From contig UQKU01000001.1 of NCBI GenBank assembly GCA_900541675.1, forward strand, positions 1 through 64,000: a stretch of DNA of 64,000 bases. Reading direction: 5' to 3'. The number at the start of each line of letters is the position of its first letter. Positions within the stretch are counted from its first letter, which is position 1. The stretch comes from an uncultured Collinsella sp. Its GTDB lineage: Bacteria > Actinomycetota > Coriobacteriia > Coriobacteriales > Coriobacteriaceae. Below the pieces are notes generated by a model. The model was not told the DNA's origin. It made no database searches and saw nothing but the letters and a program-made list of their open reading frames with translations. The position numbers and the translations under genes are program-made. Shown here in pieces: positions 59,138-64,000 of the stretch.

Positions 59138-60064
59138 CTAGTGCTCCTCGCCGGCGCGGGCCAGGTCGTAGGGCGTGGTCTGGTAGACGTAGTAGTTGAG
59201 CCAGTTGGTGTAGAACAGCTGAGCCTGACTGCGCCAGACGTTGCGCGGCTCGGCGGTGGGGTCGTCGTTCGGGAAGTAATGCGCCGGCACCTCCGGGTTG
59301 AGTCCGCGCTTCACGTCACGCTCGTACTCCAGGCGTAGCGTGTCGGTGTCGTACTCCGGATGGCCAAAGACAAAAAAGCGACGGCTGTCGGTCGACTTGA
59401 CGATGTACAGGCCCACCTCGTCGGATACGGCCACGACCTCGAGCTGCGGCTCGGCCTCCACATCCTCGCGGCGCACATCGGTGTTGCGCGAGTGCACGGC
59501 ATAGAAGCGGTCGTCGAAGCCGCGCACCAGCGGGCTTTGCGGCTTCACCAGATGATGCTCGAACACGCCGCTCGCCTTGGCCGGCAGGTCGTGCTTCTGG
59601 ATACCGTAATGATGGTAGAGCCCCGCCTGCGCGCCCCAACAAATGTGCAGCGTAGAGTGCACGTGCGTGGTAGACCAGTCCATGATCTGGCAGAGCTCGG
59701 GCCAGTAGTCGACCTCCTCGAACGGCATCTGTTCCACCGGCGCGCCCGTGATGATCAGGCCGTCGTAGTGGATGTCGCGGATGTCGTCGAACGTACGGTA
59801 GAACGTCTCCAGGTGGCCGGCACTCACGTGCGTGGCCTCGTGCGTCTTGGTGCGTAGCAGGTCCACCTCCACCTGCAGCGGCGTGTTGGAGAGCTTGCGC
59901 ATGATCTGCGTCTCGGTGGCGATCTTGGTGGGCATGAGGTTGAGGATGAGCACGCGCAGCGGACGGATGTCCTGATGCAGTGCGCGGTACTCGGTCATGA
60001 CAAAGATGTTCTCGCTCTCGAGTTGCGCAGCAGCAGGAAGGGCGTCGGGAATACGAATGGGCAT
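59138..60064 (-). CDS. metAA: Homoserine O-acyltransferase MetA (probably acetyl-CoA using)
   Basis: 308 residues. It activates homoserine in methionine synthesis. The catalytic Cys142 lies in HICWGAQAG and His235/Glu237 in FGHPEYD. Residue 111 is Glu in ITGAPVEQMPFEEVDYW; in the MetA family Glu111 marks acetyl-CoA use and Gly111 succinyl-CoA use, so this is likely a homoserine O-acetyltransferase. The start MPIRIPDALPAA is canonical. It is monocistronic and divergent from ldh, with no S-box leader visible in the 211-base gap. Confidence 0.93.
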   Translation of the reverse strand: MPIRIPDALPAAAQLESENIFVMTEYRALHQDIRPLRVLILNLMPTKIATETQIMRKLSNTPLQVEVDLLRTKTHEATHVSAGHLETFYRTFDDIRDIHYDGLIITGAPVEQMPFEEVDYWPELCQIMDWSTTHVHSTLHICWGAQAGLYHHYGIQKHDLPAKASGVFEHHLVKPQSPLVRGFDDRFYAVHSRNTDVRREDVEAEPQLEVVAVSDEVGLYIVKSTDSRRFFVFGHPEYDTDTLRLEYERDVKRGLNPEVPAHYFPNDDPTAEPRNVWRSQAQLFYTNWLNYYVYQTTPYDLARAGEEH

Positions 60065-60162
60065 GGATGCTCCTTACGAGTCAGTTGCAGCTATGGTACA
60101 ACGAGCGGCCCCATCCGCGCGAGCACATCGCCCCGCGATGCCGTCAGCGGCCCAAATCACTC

Positions 60163-60201
60163 CAAAAGTAGAGATTACGGCATGCCCCAAGAATCTACGG
60201 C
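60163..60201. repeat. Dispersed GTAGATT-TTGGG-CATGCC palindrome (inverted copy 2)
   Basis: On the minus strand GCCGTAGATTCTTGGGGCATGCC...ATCTCTACTTTTGG resembles the M16C terminator (55806-55848). It lies in the metA-ldh divergent space. Confidence 0.6.
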
Positions 60202-60275
60202 GCTTTAGCCTAGCAAAGTGGGCGCAGGACGCTACAATGGTTCGACGCGAAAAACTCGGCCGAAAGGATACATAT

Positions 60276-61253
60276 ATGTACCAGACGCGTAAGATCGGTG
60301 TGGTCGGCCAGGGCCACGTAGGAGCACATGTCGCCAACAGCCTGCTTATGCAGGGCATTGCCGACGAGCTGTACCTGTGCGATATCAACGAGGCCAAGGT
60401 GACGTCTGAGGTCCAGGACCTGCGCGACTCCCTTTCGTTTGTCCCGTATAACACCAAGATCGTCAACTGCTACGACCACTACGAGGAGCTGGCCTGCTGC
60501 GACGTCATCGTCAACGCCGCCGGCAAGGTTGCGCTGGCCGCCGGCAGCCGCGACGGCGAGCTGTTCTTTACCACCGACGCCGCCCGCACCTTTGCCAAGC
60601 GCATCGTCGACGCCGGCTTTGACGGCATCTTCGTGAGCATCTCCAACCCCTGCGACGTCGTGTGCACCGAGCTGTGGCACCTGACCGGCTACGATCCCAA
60701 GAAGATCATCGGCTCGGGCTGCGGTCTGGACTCCGCCCGCCTGCGCACCGAGATCTCCAAGAAGGTCGGTGTGAGCCCCAAGTCCATCGACGCCTACATG
60801 ATCGGCGAGCATGGCTTTAGCCAGCTGGCCGCCTTTAAGGCCGCAACCATCGCCGGCAAGAGCCTCAACGAGCTTCAGGCCGAAAACCCCGACAAGTACG
60901 CCTTTGACCACATGGAGGTCGAGGAGCTCGCGCGCAAGGGCGGCTATGTGACCTACCAGGGCAAGCAGTGCACCGAGTACGCCGTCGCCAACTCCGCTGC
61001 GCGTGTCTGCGCCGCCGTGCTGCACAACGAGCATGCCGTGCTTTCGGCCTCCACGCTCATGACCGGCCAGTATGGCGAGGAGGGCATCTTCACCTCCCTG
61101 CCGTGCGTGATCGGCGCCGAGGGCGTCGAGGAGGTCTACACGCTCGACCTTTCCGAGCACGAGCTCGAGGGCTTCCACAAGAGCTGCCAGCACATTCGCG
61201 ACAACATCGCCCAGCTCGACTGGTGGGATGCCGAGGCCTACGACGCAAAGTAG
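60276..61253 (+). CDS. L-lactate/2-hydroxyacid dehydrogenase (LDH/MDH family)
   Basis: 325 residues from MYQTRKIGVVGQGHVGAHV behind AAAGGATACATAT. The NAD-binding GQGHVG is at about 10-15, the catalytic His lies in MIGEHGFSQ (about 190) and SISNPCDVVCTELWHLTGY is the conserved NP segment. The substrate loop (AAGSRDGELFFTT) departs from the usual LDH Q-x-P-G-E-T-R and suits a branched 2-hydroxyacid or lactate; 2-hydroxyisocaproate dehydrogenase is a fair alternative. It re-oxidises NADH from glycolysis in this fermentative organism. It has its own terminator. Confidence 0.88.
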   Translation: MYQTRKIGVVGQGHVGAHVANSLLMQGIADELYLCDINEAKVTSEVQDLRDSLSFVPYNTKIVNCYDHYEELACCDVIVNAAGKVALAAGSRDGELFFTTDAARTFAKRIVDAGFDGIFVSISNPCDVVCTELWHLTGYDPKKIIGSGCGLDSARLRTEISKKVGVSPKSIDAYMIGEHGFSQLAAFKAATIAGKSLNELQAENPDKYAFDHMEVEELARKGGYVTYQGKQCTEYAVANSAARVCAAVLHNEHAVLSASTLMTGQYGEEGIFTSLPCVIGAEGVEEVYTLDLSEHELEGFHKSCQHIRDNIAQLDWWDAEAYDAK

Positions 61254-61299
61254 TTCGCCGGTTGACGCGGCAACTCGCTCATAACGGACGCAATGCAGG

Positions 61300-61339
61300 G
61301 CGGGCCGTGCCGGAAATCCCCGGCACGGCCCGCTTTTTT
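61300..61339 (+). terminator. Rho-independent terminator of ldh
   Basis: GCGGGCCGTGCCGG and CCGGCACGGCCCGC pair and are followed by TTTTTTGG, 46 bases past the stop. Confidence 0.92.
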
Positions 61340-61365
61340 GGCTCACGCGACACGCTCGCACATTT

Positions 61366-61545
61366 AGGTCTAATACTTTTCCCGCAAAGTGAGCGAGCAA
61401 AATCGGACCCCCGAAGCATCGACACTTTTCAGCTGCTATTTCCTGCGGTTTCATCGAGATTTTCCTGCGGTTTTGGCGCCAAAAAGTGCGGATGCTTCAG
61501 GGGTCCAAAATAGGTCGTTCACTTCTGGGGAAAGTATTTGACTTC
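61366..61545. repeat. 180-bp palindromic element, copy 2 (diverged)
   Basis: The left end AGGTCTAATACTTTTCC and right end GGAAAGTATTTGACTT pair imperfectly; GGACCCCCGAAGCATCGACA pairs with the region around 61485-61507. The centre has two TTTCCTGCGGTTT copies, the inverse of the AAAACCGCAGGA pair in copy 1 (36963-37142), so this copy is inserted in the opposite orientation. Confidence 0.8.
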
Positions 61546-61579
61546 GTTTTTCGACAAACAAAACCGGTCATCGCAACGC

Positions 61580-61610
61580 AAACGGGGCCTGCGCTTAGCG
61601 TAGGCCCCGA
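61580..61610 (-). terminator. Probable terminator of the second SIS gene
   Basis: CGGGGCCT-CGC and GCG-AGGCCCCG pair; on the minus strand TTTGCGTTG follows, a weak T tract. Confidence 0.6.
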
Positions 61611-61649
61611 CGTGAGAAGTTGTTATCCCGGTAACTTAATACCGCTCGA

Positions 61650-62618
61650 TTAGTACTGCTCGATACCCATGTAGCGACGGACCTCGGGGCTGTGGTCGAA
61701 CACCTTGCCGCGGGCGGCGCGCAACTCGCAGCTCATCGCATAGAAGAAGATCGGCTCCAGGAACGAACGCACGCTGGCGGGCACCTCGCCCACGCCGTAC
61801 TCGAGCGCATCGAGCACCATGACCGTATCGGTGTGCGTGTTGAGGAATGCAAGCGCGCGCTCCTCCATGGGGCGGCACTCGCCCGATCCGAGCTGCACGA
61901 AATAGAACACGCCGGGCTCGGTGGCCTCGAACGGGCCGTGGAAATACTCGCCGGAGTGGATGTAACAGCAGTGCTGCCACTGCATCTCCATGAGCGAGCA
62001 GATGGCCATGGCGTAGGTCTGGCTAAAGTTGGGGCCGGAACCCAGGATATAGAAGAACTTGTGCTGCTGGCAGAGCTCGGCAAAACGGGCGCCTAGCTCG
62101 GCGTTGACCTTCTCGCGGGCAGCGGGCAGCAGCGCATCCATCTGCTTAAGGCCGGCGTACATGTCGGCAAGCGCCTCGTAACCCTCTTGCTGGTCGAGCA
62201 GCTCGGCAGCCATCAGGGCGCCGATGCCCTGCGGCACCTCGGCCTGCGGCACGCCTTCGCCCCACGGATAGACCCAGGTGGTCCACTTGCCGTTATCGAT
62301 CTTGGAGCCCTCGCAGTCGGTGAGGGCGACAACCTCGGCGCCGGCGGCCAGCGCCATCTCGCAGCCGTCGACGACCTCCTGCGTGTTGCCGCTGTGGCTG
62401 CAGGCGATGACGAGTGACTTCTCGCCAAGACTCTTGGGAGCCATCAGGCAAAACTCGCGTGCCGTGTAGACCGTCGAGGTAAACGTGGTGGCCTCGCGCT
62501 TGAGTAGCTCGTTGGCCGGCATCAGGTCGATCATCGAACCGCCGCAGGCGATCCAAAAGACGTTCTCAATCTTGCCCTTGCGCTCGATAATTTCCTGAAC
62601 CAGATCGTGTGCGTTCAC
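61650..62618 (-). CDS. SIS-domain sugar-phosphate deglycase/isomerase, FrlB-like, copy 2
   Basis: 322 residues from a GTG (NAHDLVQEIIERKGK) behind AAGGAGG. First SIS half: VFWIACGGSMIDLMPANELL, IACSHSGNTQEVVDG; second: FYILGSGPNFSQTYAMAIC, CYIHSGEYFHGPFE. The end HSPEVRRYMGIEQY matches the deglycase family seen at 49250-50284, with which it is a distant paralogue. No PTS genes accompany it in the window. It probably cleaves another phosphorylated amino-sugar conjugate and is controlled by the GntR gene directly upstream. Confidence 0.82.
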   Translation of the reverse strand: MNAHDLVQEIIERKGKIENVFWIACGGSMIDLMPANELLKREATTFTSTVYTAREFCLMAPKSLGEKSLVIACSHSGNTQEVVDGCEMALAAGAEVVALTDCEGSKIDNGKWTTWVYPWGEGVPQAEVPQGIGALMAAELLDQQEGYEALADMYAGLKQMDALLPAAREKVNAELGARFAELCQQHKFFYILGSGPNFSQTYAMAICSLMEMQWQHCCYIHSGEYFHGPFEATEPGVFYFVQLGSGECRPMEERALAFLNTHTDTVMVLDALEYGVGEVPASVRSFLEPIFFYAMSCELRAARGKVFDHSPEVRRYMGIEQY

Positions 62619-62674
62619 GGTGATGTTCCTCCTTGTGTGGCGGCTTTGGACGACGGCAGCTCGTACCTGCTGTC

Positions 62675-62753
62675 GTTCTATGTTGTCCTATTTATAGCAC
62701 GCACGACGATGCACGTGAAGTCATTTCACCAAACTTGTTCTATGTTGTTCTAT
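62675..62753 (-). promoter_or_regulatory. Candidate GntR operator pair upstream of the second SIS gene
   Basis: GTTCTATGTTGTCCTAT (62675-62691) and GTTCTATGTTGTTCTAT (62737-62753) are 17-bp direct repeats, 62 bases apart start to start, between the SIS gene and the GntR stop. Confidence 0.6.
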
Positions 62754-62762
62754 CTGTGGACG

Positions 62763-63521
62763 TTAGATGTCGAACACGTAGCGCGAGCCCACGATCTTTT
62801 GGCGTCCGAGCAGCAAGGGCCGCTCGTCCGCATCGGTAAAGTACGCCTCCATATAGAAGAGCGGCTCGCCGACCGGCACCTCCAGCAGCGAGGCCGCCTG
62901 AGCATCGGCAAGCGCAATCTCCACCGTACAGGGGTCGGACTTGAGCGGCGCGCGGCCCGAATGCTCGGCAACGAGCGCAAAGATGGAATTGTCCGTGAGG
63001 TCCTTGTCGGCAAGCGTCTGCAGATAGGGATGGTCGGCCAGCACAAAGGCGTTGTTCTCGAGCATGACGGGCACGCCGTCTGCCGTGCGCACGCGCTCGA
63101 CAACGATGAGCTCGCAGCCGGGTTCCACACCAAAAAACGCCGCGTCCTCGCGCGTCGCCGCAACCACCGTGCGCGACACCAGGCGTGCTCCGGCCACCAT
63201 GTCGTTGGCGGCGCAACCCTCGGAAAAGCTCTGAACGTCACCCTTCTGGACAATCTTGCGTTTGAGCTTGGGCGCACACACAAACGTGCCCCTCCCCTGC
63301 TGGCGGTTGAGATACCCCGCGCGCGACAGCTCCTCGACGGCGCGGCGCACGGTGATGCGTCCCACGCCGTAGTACTTCGCGAGCTCCATCTCGGAAGGAA
63401 TGCGCGAGCCGGATGCGTACACGCCGCGCGCGATCTCGCCCTTTAGGTCGTCCATAACCTGCTGGTACAGCGGCACGGCGGACACCTCAGTGCGCTCGGT
63501 TTTATCGTCGGATGCCATCAT
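62763..63521 (-). CDS. GntR/UTRA-family transcriptional regulator
   Basis: 252 residues. The winged helix spans about 15-80 (VPLYQQVMDDLKGEIARGVY, YGVGRITVRRAVEELSRAG, QQGRGTFV) and the UTRA domain is C-terminal (LIVVERVRTADGVPVMLENN, GSRYVFDI). The start overlaps the recQ stop (TAATG). It lies directly upstream of the second SIS gene in the same direction, and direct repeats in the space between are candidate operators. Confidence 0.92.
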   Translation of the reverse strand: MMASDDKTERTEVSAVPLYQQVMDDLKGEIARGVYASGSRIPSEMELAKYYGVGRITVRRAVEELSRAGYLNRQQGRGTFVCAPKLKRKIVQKGDVQSFSEGCAANDMVAGARLVSRTVVAATREDAAFFGVEPGCELIVVERVRTADGVPVMLENNAFVLADHPYLQTLADKDLTDNSIFALVAEHSGRAPLKSDPCTVEIALADAQAASLLEVPVGEPLFYMEAYFTDADERPLLLGRQKIVGSRYVFDI

Positions 63522-64000
63522 TACGCTCCATCCCGTGCATGCTCGGACTCAAACTCTTCAATCGCCGCCATAAACTGCTCGCCAAAGGCATCGGCCTTTT
63601 TCTCGCCAATACCGTTGACCTGGATAAGCTCGTCGCGTGTCTGAGGTCGTAGGCGGCACAGGCCGCGCAGGGCCTTGTCAGAGAAGACCATGTACGGCGC
63701 CATCTCCAGCTCGGTCGAAATCTCCTTGCGCAGGGCACGCAGGCGCTCGAACAGCTCGGCATCGTCACCCACGCGCGGGCGCTGATCTAGCTCGGCCTCC
63801 TCACGCAGCAGATCCACCGCGCGGCGGGCACGGGCCGAGGCCTTGTGCTTGGACGCACGACGCTTAACGGTAAAGGCAAACGCCTCATCCTCGACCTCGG
63901 CGGCACGCGGGCCCAGCCCCACGACCGGGTACTGCCCCTGCGAGGCGGCCAAGTAACCGCGGCCGCACAGCTGGCCGATGATGTCCTTGATGCGCCCGAC
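63521..64000 (-). CDS. recQ: RecQ-type DNA helicase, C-terminal part (partial)
   Basis: The visible 159 residues begin inside the gene (VGRIKDIIGQLCGRGYLAAS) in the RQC winged-helix region and end with an HRDC domain (LFERLRALRKEIS, PYMVFSDKALRGLCRLRPQT, LIQVNGIGEKKADAFGEQFMAAI). The helicase motor lies beyond the right edge, so RecQ is inferred from the RQC-HRDC order. HRDC helps bind DNA structures in repair. The stop overlaps the start of the GntR gene, an unusual pairing that suggests coupled translation. Confidence 0.85.
   Translation of the reverse strand, partial: VGRIKDIIGQLCGRGYLAASQGQYPVVGLGPRAAEVEDEAFAFTVKRRASKHKASARARRAVDLLREEAELDQRPRVGDDAELFERLRALRKEISTELEMAPYMVFSDKALRGLCRLRPQTRDELIQVNGIGEKKADAFGEQFMAAIEEFESEHARDGA

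Overview
The window reads as chromosomal DNA of a Collinsella-like member of the Coriobacteriia: GC-rich genes, an energy-coupling-factor cobalt-type importer, a Tad pilus operon, mannose-family PTS operons with Amadori-sugar deglycases, lactate dehydrogenase, and many short extragenic palindromes. The genus is inferred from gene content and style, not from a marker gene search.

Layout. 1-4.4 kb: front part of a Tad (type IVc pilus) operon on the minus strand (cpaB, tadZ/cpaE, tadA/cpaF, tadB-like; cut by the window edge). 4.6-23.5 kb: mostly housekeeping genes: rsgA, a Ca-type P-ATPase with a hairpin leader that buries its ribosome binding site, pyk, a lone nuclease-like gene, a phospholipase-C-like protein, cbiMN-cbiQ-cbiO, pheST behind a T-box, an M32 carboxypeptidase and glmM. 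23.6-27.1 kb: a DUF4012 protein and an EamA transporter.

27.2-36.4 kb is the most unusual part. A single minus-strand operon encodes four small exported proteins with SipW-type signal regions, two SipW-like signal peptidases, a membrane-anchored McrB-like AAA+ ATPase and a DUF2357-like protein whose C-terminal half is a long coiled coil with no visible nuclease. Related exported proteins recur at 42.4-44.2 kb (one with an in-frame amber codon), and a membrane-anchored relative sits next to a PilZ (c-di-GMP receptor) gene at 45.2-47.0 kb. Six of these seven proteins end in a recognisable W/Y-x-EG-x-D-type motif, and the seventh (the amber gene) has a weaker version. I propose one SipW-dependent surface-fibre or matrix system, possibly c-di-GMP controlled, with a repurposed McrBC-like module. 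I know of no described system with this composition.

Between those blocks lies an accessory patch after tRNA-Val(GAC) (36.6-42.3 kb): an orphan nuclease-like gene, a DUF5710 protein, a DUF4143-type ATPase behind four 23-bp-spaced palindromes, a zinc-ribbon protein and an HNH endonuclease. 47.5-52.3 kb is a mannose-family PTS operon with a FrlB-like SIS deglycase and a GntR regulator. 52.8-64 kb holds an M16C protease, hicAB, 5-formyl-THF cyclo-ligase, another orphan nuclease-like gene bracketed by repeats, metA, ldh, a second FrlB-like SIS protein with its own GntR regulator, and the 3' end of recQ.

The intergenic spaces carry at least ten families of palindromic repeats. Several are next to the three orphan nuclease-like genes, which suggests a REPIN/RAYT-like relationship. 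Two covarying 3'-UTR hairpins with a conserved apical sequence look like an undescribed structured RNA.
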